Origin: Hymenobacter ruricola
Lineage (GTDB): Bacteria; Bacteroidota; Bacteroidia; Cytophagales; Hymenobacteraceae
Reading direction: 5' to 3'
Assembly (NCBI RefSeq): GCF_015694525.1
Contig: NZ_JADQDM010000005.1
Span: forward strand, 1 to 64,000
DNA length: 64,000 bases
In this document: piece by piece, positions 42,757 through 51,629 of the stretch
Numbering within the stretch: position 1 is the stretch's first letter
Layout: each line of letters starts with the position of its first letter
Notes under the pieces: generated by a model
The model's input: the letters and a program-made list of their open reading frames with translations, nothing else
The model's database searches: none
Told to the model about the DNA's origin: nothing
Translations under genes and position numbers: made by a program

Positions 42757-43893
42757 TAGCTTCGCTCCTACTTTGAACTCAATGACATCGGCCGCGCCGC
42801 GGTGGATTTTCAGGTCCACCGCGCCGAAGAGCAGGTTGGTGAAGTGGTATTTCAGGCCCAGTCGTTCGTAGTAGGGTGTGCTCGATTTGTAGGGCGCGTA
42901 CACGTAGAAGCCCAGGTGCGAATCGAACGCCAGGCGGCCAAACAACAGCTCGTGGCCGATGAAAACGCCCGCTTTCTTCACGTCGGGCTGCTTGAGGCCG
43001 GCACGGGTGGTGTCGTCGAGGGTGGCTTTCAGGCTGCGGTCGTTGAAGCCTTCCACGCCCAGCAGCAGGTTGGACTTGCGGTTCATGCGGCGGCCCACGG
43101 CCAGCGTCACCGAGTTCACGAGGTACTTCTGCTTGTCGCCTTCGGTGCGCTGCTTGAAGCCCAGGCTGGTGCTCACGTTGTAGAACACGCGGCCTACGTC
43201 TTCGGGGGCGGGCGCGTAGGGGTTCACCTGCGTGGGGTGGCGCTGCTCGTGGTAGTTCAGGCCCAACACCACCGAAGGCAGGTTTACCCCGAAGTTGGGC
43301 TTGGTGGTGGCGCCGTTGGAGTAGTGGTTCAGCCCGAGGCCGGCCAGCAGGCCCAGGTGTGGCGTGAGGGCGTAGTCGTACTCAAACCGCAGTTGCAGCG
43401 TGGCGTTCAGGGCCGAGCTGGCGATGGTGTTCTTGTGGTTGGTTTCCTGGTTATACGGGTTGGTGAGGTAGGCCAGCCCGGCGCCCAGCCGGAAGGCGAA
43501 ATCGTGCTTTTCGCCGCGCGAAAACGACTTGCTGATGTAGGGGCTGGCCGCAAAGGCGTAGCCCAGCACGGGGTTGTGAAAATCGTAGTACGTGAGGGCC
43601 AGGCCCACCTTCGGAAACTTGTACCAGCCGTGCCAGGGCGCGGCGCCGGTGGTTTGGCGCTGCAAGTTGATTTCGAAGCCCGTGGGGTGCGAGGCCACCA
43701 GGTGCCGGATGGCGTAGGTGTGCGCCATGATGATGCTGCCCTGCGCGTAGGCCCCCACTACCAGCGGCATGCGCGGCGCGGCCACCAAAGCGTTTGCGGA
43801 ATCAAGCTGCGCCGCGGCCGGGCGCGCGGCCAGGGTCAGCAGCAAAAATTGTAAGGCGCTAAACAGCACCTGAAGTAACGCACGTAGCCCCAT
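42754..43893 (-). CDS. PagL-like lipid A 3-O-deacylase family protein
   Basis: 379 residues: signal peptide (cleavage near AAAQ, residue 29), then beta strands to the end. The motif LNHYSNGATTKPNFGVN contains the HxSNG catalytic His/Ser of PagL/acyloxyacyl hydrolases. In the outer membrane it would trim an acyl chain from lipid A, altering surface charge and host sensing. The protein is about twice the length of PagL (150-185), with extra strands. The stop codon TAG is provided by a palindromic repeat. Confidence 0.78.
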   Translation of the reverse strand: MGLRALLQVLFSALQFLLLTLAARPAAAQLDSANALVAAPRMPLVVGAYAQGSIIMAHTYAIRHLVASHPTGFEINLQRQTTGAAPWHGWYKFPKVGLALTYYDFHNPVLGYAFAASPYISKSFSRGEKHDFAFRLGAGLAYLTNPYNQETNHKNTIASSALNATLQLRFEYDYALTPHLGLLAGLGLNHYSNGATTKPNFGVNLPSVVLGLNYHEQRHPTQVNPYAPAPEDVGRVFYNVSTSLGFKQRTEGDKQKYLVNSVTLAVGRRMNRKSNLLLGVEGFNDRSLKATLDDTTRAGLKQPDVKKAGVFIGHELLFGRLAFDSHLGFYVYAPYKSSTPYYERLGLKYHFTNLLFGAVDLKIHRGAADVIEFKVGAKL

Positions 43894-44332
43894 ACACCAA
43901 GCTCAGGAATAGCCCCAAAAATACAGCCCAACAGTAGCGTTGACAGCAGTTTATGTCGAAAAATATTTCCCTTTCGGGTAGCTGCTAGCTGCATAAAGCT
44001 GGTACAAATGCCGCTTTCCAAACGCTGTTGTGCTGCATTTTCTAGGACGCGCCCGGGCTTGCTGCTCAACCCCTTGCCGTCCTATGCACTCCCCCATTCG
44101 GCCCTACCCTGTTCGCCTGCCTCGCCCGGCGGGGCTTTTTTTGGCTCTTCCAGCAAGAACACATTCCTCTTTCAGCAAGCACGTTATACCCGGCAAAAAG
44201 ACCACCGGGCTGGCACAACAAAAAATACTTGCCCCGCCCGACAACTCAGCCTGCCGCCCATAAGTATACGCCTCGGTTTGGGGAAGTAATTTCTGCAGCT
44301 CCCCGCCTTATCCCTTCTATTTTTTCTAACTC
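43894..44332. other. no supported gene
   Basis: About 440 bases between divergent genes. A GC-rich hairpin followed by seven Ts (about 44127-44153, GCCTCGCCCGGCGGGGC) looks like a terminator without a gene, possibly a small RNA end. No reading frame has gene-like composition. Confidence 0.55.
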
Positions 44333-44926
44333 ATGAAAAAAGTATTGCTATCCGTGGCGCTACTGGCTGGCACCGTTGCCGTGGCCAACGCGCAAACCAC
44401 CACCCGCTTTGGCGTGAAAGCCGGCGTTAACTACACCACCTTCTCCGGCGACGGCGTGGAGAACGCCAAGTACAAGTTCGGCGCGGTGGGCGGCCTCGCG
44501 GCCAACTTCGGTTTCTCCGAGTCGCTGTCGCTCCAGACCGAGCTGCTCTACTCGCAAAAAGGCGCTGAAATCAAGGGCACTGACTTCAACTTCAAGCTGA
44601 ACTACATTGAGTTGCCCATCATGTTCCGCTACACGCTGAGCGACGGCAAAGGCCCCTTCCTGCAGGCCGGCCCGCAAATTGGCTACCTGGCCAAAGTGAA
44701 GCTTTCTGACGGCGACGGCAACAATATTGACCTGGACAACGACGCTTACCAGAACATCGCGCTGGGCTACGTGGCCGCCGTGGGCTACCAGCTTCCCTCG
44801 GGCCTGAGCATCGAAGGCCGCTTCAACGGCGACATCAACAGCGTGGGCAAGGACGACGACGTGAACGACCAGCAGCGCAACCGCGTGTTCTCGGTGCAGC
44901 TGGGTTACATGTTCGGCGGTAAGTAA
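44333..44926 (+). CDS. outer-membrane beta-barrel, PorT type (copy 1)
   Basis: 197 residues: signal peptide (AVANAQ cleavage about 21), then eight-strand barrel with FGVKAGVNYTTFSGDG, YSQKGAEIKG, LNYIELPIM and a C-terminal LGYMFGGK. This pattern is the outer-membrane beta-barrel (OMP_b-brl) group of Bacteroidota. First of four related tandem genes. Transport or structural role unknown. Confidence 0.85.
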   Translation: MKKVLLSVALLAGTVAVANAQTTTRFGVKAGVNYTTFSGDGVENAKYKFGAVGGLAANFGFSESLSLQTELLYSQKGAEIKGTDFNFKLNYIELPIMFRYTLSDGKGPFLQAGPQIGYLAKVKLSDGDGNNIDLDNDAYQNIALGYVAAVGYQLPSGLSIEGRFNGDINSVGKDDDVNDQQRNRVFSVQLGYMFGGK

Positions 44927-44944
44927 TTGCCCCATCCCATCAAG

Positions 44945-44984
44945 TAAAAAGCCCGGCGTCCGCATGGACGCCGGGCTTTTTTTT
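44945..44984 (+). terminator. rho-independent terminator
   Basis: AAAGCCCGGCGTCC..GGACGCCGGGCTTTTTTTT hairpin after the first barrel gene. Confidence 0.9.
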
Positions 44985-45092
44985 ATCCCAGCCGTTCGGG
45001 TCAAAGATTAATATAGACTCTCGGGAAGATTGAGATGAAGTTTGCGCGTAGCTTTGTGCCAAATTTCATCATTTCACTTTTTTTCTACAATC

Positions 45093-45674
45093 ATGAAAAA
45101 AGTTATTCTATCCCTTGCGCTGGCTGCTGGCGTTTCCGCTACGGCTTCGGCGCAAGCTTCTTTCGGCGTGAAAGCCGGTGCTTCGCTCACCACCCTCGGC
45201 GGTGCTGATGCTTCCGGTTTTTCTAACAAGGTAGGCCTCAACGCTGGCGTAGTGGCTAACCTGGGCTTCGGCGATGCCCTTTCGCTGCAGCCGGAAGTGC
45301 TGTTCTCGATGAAGGGCGCCGCTTTGTCGGATAACACCAAAGTAAAATACAACTTCAACTACATCGACATTCCGGTGATGTTGCAGTACAACGCCGACGG
45401 CCTGTTCTTCGAAGCTGGCCCGCAGCTGGGCATCCTGGCATCGGCCAAAGCCACGGACGGCTCTACCGACATCGACGTCAAGGACGGCCTCAACACGATT
45501 GACTTCGGCTACGCCGTGGGCTTGGGCTACAAACTGGAGTCGGGCCCGATGATTGGCCTGCGCTACAACGGCGGCATCACCAGCATCGACAAGGAAGAGT
45601 CCGGCACCACCGCCGCGAAGATTCGTAACAACGCGTTCCAGCTGTACGTGGGCTACATGTTCGGCGGCAAATAA
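45093..45674 (+). CDS. outer-membrane beta-barrel, PorT type (copy 2)
   Basis: 193 residues: signal peptide (residues 1-20, TASAQ), mature barrel with FGVKAGASLTTLGGAD, VLFSMKGAAL, FNYIDIPVML, and a C-terminal LYVGYMFGGK. Clearly a paralogue of copies 1, 3 and 4. The start is the ATG with AAAAA behind (45093), not the open-frame start at 45042. Confidence 0.85.
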   Translation: MKKVILSLALAAGVSATASAQASFGVKAGASLTTLGGADASGFSNKVGLNAGVVANLGFGDALSLQPEVLFSMKGAALSDNTKVKYNFNYIDIPVMLQYNADGLFFEAGPQLGILASAKATDGSTDIDVKDGLNTIDFGYAVGLGYKLESGPMIGLRYNGGITSIDKEESGTTAAKIRNNAFQLYVGYMFGGK

Positions 45675-45692
45675 GCTTCCCCGAGCAGCACT

Positions 45693-45729
45693 CAAAAAAC
45701 CGGCCTTGCTTAAAAGGCCGGTTTTTTTG
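45693..45729 (+). terminator. rho-independent terminator
   Basis: AAAACCGGCCTTGCTTAAAAGGCCGGTTTTTTT directly after the second barrel gene. Confidence 0.9.
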
Positions 45730-45897
45730 TGCCCAATGGCTTCGCCCGACGCCACGTGCAGCGCCGGGCTTTTTTGTGCCGGCTAGCCGGCGCAGCGGCC
45801 AGCTACAACCAATTGCAGCAGCAGGCAGTATACGCTTGTGTTATTCATAACTAACACATAATCAACTTCATTTAACCTTCATCTTGCTGCAATTGTC

Positions 45898-46479
45898 ATG
45901 AAGAAAACCCTCACCACCCTCGCTTTGCTGCTGGGCGCCGCGGGCGCGGCGCAGGCTCAGCACGCGCCTTCCTTTGGCCTCACGGCGGCCTACGGCCGCG
46001 ACCGGATTTTGAGCAACAACCAGTACACTTCGGTGAGCCATTCAGCGTACCAAGCCGGCCTGACCGCCGACTTTGGCTTGTCGGATAACCTGTCGTTTCA
46101 CCCGGAAGTGCTGTACAGCATGCGGTATTTCGACACCTCCAACGACGAAGACCTCAACCGCGACGTCACGTCCATCGACGTGCCGCTGCTGGCGCGCTAC
46201 CGCGTAGGCGGCCTATTTTTCGAGGCCGGGCCGGAAGTGGGCTTTCCCATCAAAGCCGTGAACGAAGACGCCGACAACGTGAAGGACGAGCTCAACAGCG
46301 TGGTGCTGAACTACGTGGCCGGCGTGGGCTACCGGTTCGGCAAAGGCCCGTCGTTGGGCGTGCGCTACGACGGCGGCGCCAGCAACGTGTTCAAGAGCAA
46401 CACCGCCACGGTGCTGGGCGCCGGCAAGTTCAAGACGAGCGCCGTGTGGCTGGTGCTGGCCTACTCCTTCGGCGGCTAG
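45898..46479 (+). CDS. outer-membrane beta-barrel, PorT type (copy 3)
   Basis: 193 residues: signal peptide (to GAAQAQ, residue 21), barrel with SFGLTAAYGRDRIL, VLYSMRYFDTSND, ITSIDVPLLARYR-like and a C-terminal LVLAYSFGG. It diverges more from copies 1, 2 and 4, mainly in the loops. Confidence 0.83.
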   Translation: MKKTLTTLALLLGAAGAAQAQHAPSFGLTAAYGRDRILSNNQYTSVSHSAYQAGLTADFGLSDNLSFHPEVLYSMRYFDTSNDEDLNRDVTSIDVPLLARYRVGGLFFEAGPEVGFPIKAVNEDADNVKDELNSVVLNYVAGVGYRFGKGPSLGVRYDGGASNVFKSNTATVLGAGKFKTSAVWLVLAYSFGG

Positions 46480-46509
46480 GGGCTAATGAGTAGTGGCTGC
46501 GGGCCTGTG

Positions 46510-46546
46510 AAATTCCCGGTTTCGGTGGGCCGAAACCGGGAATTTT
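46510..46546 (+). terminator. terminator
   Basis: AATTCCCGGTTTCG and CGAAACCGGGAATT hairpin, then TT only. Lies 30 bases after the third barrel gene. Confidence 0.65.
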
Positions 46547-46621
46547 GGCATTTGACGCTCCATTTACCGGCCCGGCGCGGCGGTGCTTGTACCTTCGTGG
46601 CTCCATCTATCCCGACGAGAC

Positions 46622-47215
46622 ATGAAAAAAATCGCGCTTTCTTTTCTACTCATTGCCGGCCTGAGCGGCGCGGCGCAGGCCCAACGCAATGTGTCGCTGG
46701 GCCTGAAGGCCGGCGCTTCCTACGCCTCATTTGTGGGCAAAGACGCCGGCGAGCAGTCCGGCGTGTTCGGCTTCCACGCCGGCGGGTTTGCCAACATCGG
46801 CCTTACTAAGATGTTCGCCTTCCAGCCTGAAATCCTGTATTCGCAGAAAGGCTCCAAGGTGAAAGATGCCACCGACGTGAGCTCGCGCGTTGACTATCTG
46901 GACGTGCCGCTGGCGTTCCACGTCAACGCCGACGGGCTCTTCTTCGAGGCCGGCCCGCAAGTGGGCTTCCTGCTAGCGGCCAAATACAAATTCGGCAACA
47001 CATCCGTCGACGTGAAGGACGCCACCAACGCCGTCGATTTCGGCTACCTGTTCGGCCTGGGCTACCAGCGCAAAACCGGTCCCGGCATTGGCCTGCGCTA
47101 CAACGGCGCCTTCACCAACCTGCCCAAAGAAGTGACGGCCGGCAACACCACCGTGCAAAACCGCATCCGCAACAGCGCTTTTCAGCTGTACCTGACGTAT
47201 TCGTTCGGCGGGTAG
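46622..47215 (+). CDS. outer-membrane beta-barrel, PorT type (copy 4)
   Basis: 197 residues: signal peptide (to GAAQAQ, residue 20), barrel with SLGLKAGASYASFVG, ILYSQKGSKVKD, VDYLDVPLAF, and C-terminal LYLTYSFGG. ATG at 46622 preferred over the open-frame start at 46583. A near-promoter TACCTTCG (46589-46596) lies 25 bases upstream. Confidence 0.85.
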   Translation: MKKIALSFLLIAGLSGAAQAQRNVSLGLKAGASYASFVGKDAGEQSGVFGFHAGGFANIGLTKMFAFQPEILYSQKGSKVKDATDVSSRVDYLDVPLAFHVNADGLFFEAGPQVGFLLAAKYKFGNTSVDVKDATNAVDFGYLFGLGYQRKTGPGIGLRYNGAFTNLPKEVTAGNTTVQNRIRNSAFQLYLTYSFGG

Positions 47216-47235
47216 TTGGGTCTGAGCCAACCAAA

Positions 47236-47324
47236 ACGTCATGCAGAGCGCCAGCGAAGCATCTCGCATGCTGTAACTAATTACTAGCACACGCGAGATG
47301 CTTCGCTGGCGCTCTGCATGACGT
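47236..47324. repeat. palindromic intergenic element, GTCATGCAGAGCG family
   Basis: ACGTCATGCAGAGCGCCAGCG... and its mirrored copy ...CGCTGGCGCTCTGCATGACGT, with GCGAGATGC arms inside. It follows the last barrel gene and separates it from the convergent dipeptidase gene. Confidence 0.9.
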
Positions 47325-47354
47325 TCTTACTTGCACAGGTTTTCTCCCCAACGG

Positions 47355-48719
47355 CTACTCCGCCGCCGCGTAGTTGCGGTAGAAGTGGGGAATAGTTTCG
47401 ATACCTTTCAGGAAGTTGAACACCCCGAAATGCTCGTTGGGCGAGTGAATGGCGTCCGAGTCGAGGCCAAAGCCCAGCAGCACCGTGTCGAGGCCCAGCT
47501 CCGACTTGAACATAGCCACGATGGGGATGGAGCCGCCGCCGCGCGTGGGCACCGGGCGTTTGCCGAAGGTGGTTTCCATGGCGTCGGCGGCGGCTTTATA
47601 GGCCACGGAGTTGGTGGGCGTCACCACGGGCTCGCCGCCGTGGTGGGGGCGCACTTCCACCGTCACGCCCTGCGGCGCGATGCTCTCGAAGTGCCGCTGG
47701 AATTTCTCGGTGATTTCGGCCGAGGTCTGGTGGGGAACCAGGCGCATCGAGATTTTGGCGTGGGCCTGCGAGGCAATGACGGTTTTGGCGCCCTCGCCGG
47801 TGTAGCCGCCCCAAATGCCGTTCACGTCGAGCGTGGGACGGATGCTGGTGCGCTCCATGCTGCTGTAGCCTTTCTCGCCGTAGCTGTCGGGCAGGCCGAT
47901 GCTCTGCTTGAATTCTTCTTCGGAGAACGGGGCTTTGGCCATTTCGGCGCGCTCGTCGGCGCTGAGCTCGTCCACGTTGTCGTAGAAGCCGGGGATGGTG
48001 ATGTGGCCGTTGGCGTCGTGCAGGCTGGCAATCATCTCGCACAGGGCGTTGATGGGGTTTTGCACGGCCCCGCCGTAGAGGCCGGAGTGCAGGTCGCGGT
48101 TGGGGCCGGTCACGGTCACTTCGTGGTAGCTCAGGCCGCGCAGGCCCACTTCGATGCTGGGCACGTCGTTGGCCAGAATGCCGGTGTCGGAGATGAGGAT
48201 GACGTCGGCTTTTAGCTTCTCCTTGTTGGCCTTCACGAAGATTTCGAGGTTGTTGGAGCCAATTTCCTCTTCGCCCTCAAACATGAACTTGATGTTGCAC
48301 GGCACGCCGCCCTGGCCGTCGCGCATCATCATCTCGAAGGCCTTCACGTGCATGTACACCTGGCCTTTGTCGTCGCAGGCGCCGCGGGCGTAGATTTTCT
48401 CGTCCTTAATCACCGGCTCGAACGGCGGTGAGGTCCACAGCTCGTAAGGGTCGGCGGGCTGCACGTCGTAGTGGCCATACACCAGCACGGTTTTGGCTTC
48501 CGGGCTCACCAGATATTCGCCGTACACAATGGGGTTGCCGGCCGTGGGGCAGATTTCCACGTTTTGCACGCCGGCTTCTTCAAGGCGGGTTTTGAGGTAG
48601 TCGGCGGCGCGCAGCACGTCGGCGTGGAACTTGGGGTCGGCCGAAACGGACGGGATGCGGAGCCAGTCCAGCAGCTCATCGAGGAAGCGGGTTTGATTAT
48701 CGGCGAGGTAAGAGGCCAT
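47355..48719 (-). CDS. M20 family dipeptidase
   Basis: 454 residues. Zinc motifs of the M20 clan are intact: VYGHYDVQPAD, GACDDKGQ, EGEEEIGS and a C-terminal GGSIPIV. It belongs to the CNDP-like dipeptidases that hydrolyse dipeptides with two zinc ions; cytosolic, no signal. The ATG at 48719 is chosen over a TTG three codons earlier. A weak promoter TACTTTTA lies on the minus strand just upstream (about 48751). Confidence 0.92.
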   Translation of the reverse strand: MASYLADNQTRFLDELLDWLRIPSVSADPKFHADVLRAADYLKTRLEEAGVQNVEICPTAGNPIVYGEYLVSPEAKTVLVYGHYDVQPADPYELWTSPPFEPVIKDEKIYARGACDDKGQVYMHVKAFEMMMRDGQGGVPCNIKFMFEGEEEIGSNNLEIFVKANKEKLKADVILISDTGILANDVPSIEVGLRGLSYHEVTVTGPNRDLHSGLYGGAVQNPINALCEMIASLHDANGHITIPGFYDNVDELSADERAEMAKAPFSEEEFKQSIGLPDSYGEKGYSSMERTSIRPTLDVNGIWGGYTGEGAKTVIASQAHAKISMRLVPHQTSAEITEKFQRHFESIAPQGVTVEVRPHHGGEPVVTPTNSVAYKAAADAMETTFGKRPVPTRGGGSIPIVAMFKSELGLDTVLLGFGLDSDAIHSPNEHFGVFNFLKGIETIPHFYRNYAAAE

Positions 48720-48785
48720 GCGGAGCAAAATTGGGGTTGGGAATGGTGGAGTAAAAGTAGGCAGCCCGGCAAGATGCGCCGCGCC

Positions 48786-49322
48786 CTAAATGCCCGTGGG
48801 CCGGCCGTCGAGGCTGAGCTGGTTGCGCTGCTGCCAGTAGTCGCGCACGCCGTCGGGGCCTTTCTTTTCCATCGAGCGGTTCAGTTCCTGGCGCTCGCCC
48901 TGGTAGTCGAGCAAGGGCACGGCAAAGCCGCAGGCCGTCGTGACTAAATCCACGTCGACCACCACCAGCTGGCGGGCGCCGGGCAAGTCCGGAAACAAGC
49001 CAATCAGCTCGTCCCAGCCAGCGTCGCGCGGGTGCAGCACGGCGGCCGTGCCGTAGAGCCGCATGATGTTAGGCTTGCCCTCGAAGGCGCAAAACATGAG
49101 CGTGATGCGGTTGAGCTCGCGCAGGTGGGCGGCGGTTTCGTTGCCGCTGCCGGTCAGGTTGAGCCACACCACCTGGTTGGGGCCCAGCACGCGCAGGGTG
49201 TCCAGGCCTTTGGGCGACACGTTCACGCGGCCATCGGCCGCGGCGGTGCCCACAAAAAACAACGGCTGCTGCTCAATAAACGCCTGCCGGGCGGCGTCGA
49301 TGTCGGTGAATTGTTTTCCCAT
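48786..49322 (-). CDS. pyridoxamine 5'-phosphate oxidase-fold protein
   Basis: 178 residues from the ATG at 49322. VNVSPKGLDTLRV and the FMN-binding split-barrel pattern (VGTAAADGRVNVSPKG near the N-terminus, then CAFEGKPNIMRLYGTA) match the PPOX class of flavin proteins. It reduces or binds an unknown substrate. A TACCTTTG box on the minus strand at 49356-49363 lies about 34 bases ahead. Confidence 0.85.
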   Translation of the reverse strand: MGKQFTDIDAARQAFIEQQPLFFVGTAAADGRVNVSPKGLDTLRVLGPNQVVWLNLTGSGNETAAHLRELNRITLMFCAFEGKPNIMRLYGTAAVLHPRDAGWDELIGLFPDLPGARQLVVVDVDLVTTACGFAVPLLDYQGERQELNRSMEKKGPDGVRDYWQQRNQLSLDGRPTGI

Positions 49323-49409
49323 GGCGACGGCGGTGAGGAGGAATACCGTGAAGCGCAAAGGTATCAGGCCGGCGGTGCCGAAAGAACGGCCCGCCGGGCG
49401 ACTTACGGC

Positions 49410-50078
49410 CTATTCAGCTTCCAGTGTGGCGAGTAGCTGCCGGGCCTGTTGCAGCAGCTCGGCTTGCAGCGGCTGGTCGGCCGGCGTAATCGTCACTTTC
49501 TTCAAAGTTTCCACGATGGCCACCAGCTTGCCCATCTTCGTGCCCGCGACGGGCGACCAGGTTTCGCCGCTTTGCAAGCCCACGCCCCGCTGAAACGTAA
49601 TAAATGCGTACGTCGTGCCGTCCAGTCTCACGCTAAAGCCCTCGGTGGGCGCGGGGTATTTTGTTTGCAAAATGGCCTTGTTGAACGCACTGGCTACGGC
49701 GACTGCGGCCGGAGCGCCCAGCTCTACCGTGACGGTGCTCACGGCCACCGGCTTGGTTTCCTTGCGCTGCAGCGCGCCCCACGCACTGGTCAGGCACACC
49801 CGATACGTGAGGTAGTACTTGTGGGCTTTTTCCTCCAGCGAGAGGGCATATTCGGGCGAGAATGACGGCAGCACCACCACCCGCGCCAGGGGCGTGTCAC
49901 TCAGGCCGGCGCACAGCGCCTCCTGCACTTTGGGGTAGTAGGGGCGCTCGTGCGCGTAACTGGCAAAGTATCCCTGGGAGGGCAGCAGGTGGTCTTCCAT
50001 GGCTTGGGCCAGCAACGGGGTTTTGGGGGCAGCGCCCAGCAGGCAGGTGGCCAGCAGCCACAGCAGTTTCGTTTTCAA
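49410..50078 (-). CDS. exported hypothetical protein
   Basis: 222 residues if started at the TTG at 50078, giving a signal peptide (KTKLLWLLATCLLGAAPKTP). No ATG is present nearby; the open frame runs to 50150. The mature part has YKYYLTYRVCLTSAWGALQR-like strands and no motif I recognise. Start and function are uncertain. Confidence 0.6.
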   Translation of the reverse strand: MKTKLLWLLATCLLGAAPKTPLLAQAMEDHLLPSQGYFASYAHERPYYPKVQEALCAGLSDTPLARVVVLPSFSPEYALSLEEKAHKYYLTYRVCLTSAWGALQRKETKPVAVSTVTVELGAPAAVAVASAFNKAILQTKYPAPTEGFSVRLDGTTYAFITFQRGVGLQSGETWSPVAGTKMGKLVAIVETLKKVTITPADQPLQAELLQQARQLLATLEAE

Positions 50079-50159
50079 ACGGTGAAGTTTTGAATGACCG
50101 CCCGGGTGGCGATTAGTAAGACGGCGATGTCTTCGCGGGCAGTTTTGCACACCGGCTGG

Positions 50160-50741
50160 CTACTGTTTCGCGTCCAGCACCCAGCCGCTCACCATCGCCT
50201 CGCCCAGCTTCCAGGCGGCGGCCCAGTCCTTTTCGGGACTCTCAAAAGTGAGCAGGTAGAGGGTGTCGGTTTTGGCGTTGGCCAGGGCCAGTTGGTACAC
50301 CACGCGGGGGTCGGCTTCGGGCGGGGCGTCGCGGTAGCGCACGGTGCGCTTGTAGAAGGCGCCCTCCACCGTGGCGGTTTTTTCCAGCTGTTTCTGGCTC
50401 GGGCCAAAGCCGGTGCGCATCATCAGCAATTCGGCGTAGTCGGCGGCGGGGCGGCCGGTTTTGGCTTTGGCCTTGCGCACCACCTGCAGCGACAGGCCGG
50501 TTTGGAACTCCTCGCTTTCGCCCATTTCTTCTTGGGTGAGGTAGTAGGTGGGCGCGCCCTTTTCGCCGGCAGTCTTGAAGTACCAGCCGGCCGGCAAGGG
50601 CATGGCCGCTTTTATTTCGGGCAGCGCCTGCCAGGCGAAACCAGCGGGCGCTGCACCCAGCGGCACGTTGTATTTCTGGGCGGCAGCGGGCCGGGCGCAG
50701 GCCGCAAGCAGCAAGGCCCAAATTAGGAGGAAACGGAGCAT
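50160..50741 (-). CDS. exported hypothetical protein, paralogue of 50878-51468
   Basis: 193 residues: signal sequence (LLIWALLLAACARPAAAQ), then the shared pattern GFAWQALPEIKAA, YYLTQEEM, FQTGLSLQVVRKAKAK and LTFESPEKDWAAAWKLGEAMV. The protein 137 bases upstream has the same blocks. Not recognised; it looks like a periplasmic or lipoprotein-associated protein. Confidence 0.7.
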   Translation of the reverse strand: MLRFLLIWALLLAACARPAAAQKYNVPLGAAPAGFAWQALPEIKAAMPLPAGWYFKTAGEKGAPTYYLTQEEMGESEEFQTGLSLQVVRKAKAKTGRPAADYAELLMMRTGFGPSQKQLEKTATVEGAFYKRTVRYRDAPPEADPRVVYQLALANAKTDTLYLLTFESPEKDWAAAWKLGEAMVSGWVLDAKQ

Positions 50742-50753
50742 AGAGACATAAGA

Positions 50754-50852
50754 ACGTCATGCAGCGCGCAGCGAAGCATCTTTACTGCAACGGTAATTCA
50801 ACCAATAGGATTAGTGGTGGCGGTAAAGATGCTTCGCTGCGCGCTGCATGAC
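50754..50852. repeat. palindromic intergenic element, GTCATGCAGAGCG family
   Basis: CGTCATGCAGCGCGCAGCGAAGC... and mirrored ...GCTTCGCTGCGCGCTGCATGACG, with GTAAAGATGC arms. Lies between two paralogous genes. Confidence 0.9.
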
Positions 50853-50877
50853 GGGCCAGAGGAGCCATTGCCACCCA

Positions 50878-51468
50878 CTACACCTTGCCATCGAGCCGGA
50901 TTTGCCGTATCATCTCCTCGCCAAACTTCCAGGCCAACGGCCAGTCCTTCTCGGGGCTCTCAAAGAGTAGCAGGTAAAACGTGTCCGTTGTGGTATTGGC
51001 AATGGCCCATTGCTGGATGATTTTGGCGTCGGGCCCGCTGTTGGCCACGCGGTAGCGCACGCCGTAGAGGCGCAGCGGGCCTTGGGCTTTGCGCTCCTGG
51101 CCCAGCACCTGCTGCCCGGCCCCGCGCCCGCTTTTGGCCGTGAAGGCCTGGGCGTAGGCGTCGGCCGGCTGCTTGGATTTGGCGCTCATCTGCCGCACCA
51201 CGTTCAGGGAAAGGCCGGTTTGGAACTGCTTGCCGGGCAGTATTTTTTCGCGGGTGACGAAGTAGGCCTGCGCGTCGCGGCTGGCTTCGGCCTTGTAGTT
51301 CCAGGTGAAGGGCTTGAGCACGGCGGCGTTTACTTCGGGCAGCAGTTGCCAGTTGTAGCCCACGGGCGCGGCCACCGTGCGGCCGGCAGTGGGCGGAGGC
51401 GAGGTTTGGGCAGCGGCCGGGCGCATCAGCAACAGGCTGCACACGGCAAACAGGGCGGGACGTATCAT
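50878..51468 (-). CDS. exported hypothetical protein, paralogue of 50160-50741
   Basis: 196 residues from the ATG at 51468: signal peptide (to AAAQ, about residue 20), YNWQLLPEVNAAVLK, FQTGLSLNVVRQMSAK, LFESPEKDWPLAWKFGEEMI. The pair arose by duplication, with a palindromic element between. Function unknown. Confidence 0.7.
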   Translation of the reverse strand: MIRPALFAVCSLLLMRPAAAQTSPPPTAGRTVAAPVGYNWQLLPEVNAAVLKPFTWNYKAEASRDAQAYFVTREKILPGKQFQTGLSLNVVRQMSAKSKQPADAYAQAFTAKSGRGAGQQVLGQERKAQGPLRLYGVRYRVANSGPDAKIIQQWAIANTTTDTFYLLLFESPEKDWPLAWKFGEEMIRQIRLDGKV

Positions 51469-51544
51469 AGGATGAAGCATGATTGGTGGAGCTTGGCTAT
51501 ACGATGGCGGGGCCGGGGTGTGTTAGTAAGGTGGCCGCGGCACC

Positions 51545-51629
51545 GTAGCGCGGACTTTGTGGTCCGCGTCCCCGCGCTGTTTGGATGACTCTAACGGCGC
51601 GGGGACGCGGACTACAAAGTCCGCGCTAC
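51545..51629. repeat. palindromic intergenic element, GCGGACTC family
   Basis: GTAGCGCGGACTTTGTGGTCC... is mirrored by ...GGACTACAAAGTCCGCGCTAC. The right arm supplies the stop codon of the 51626-52306 gene. Confidence 0.88.
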
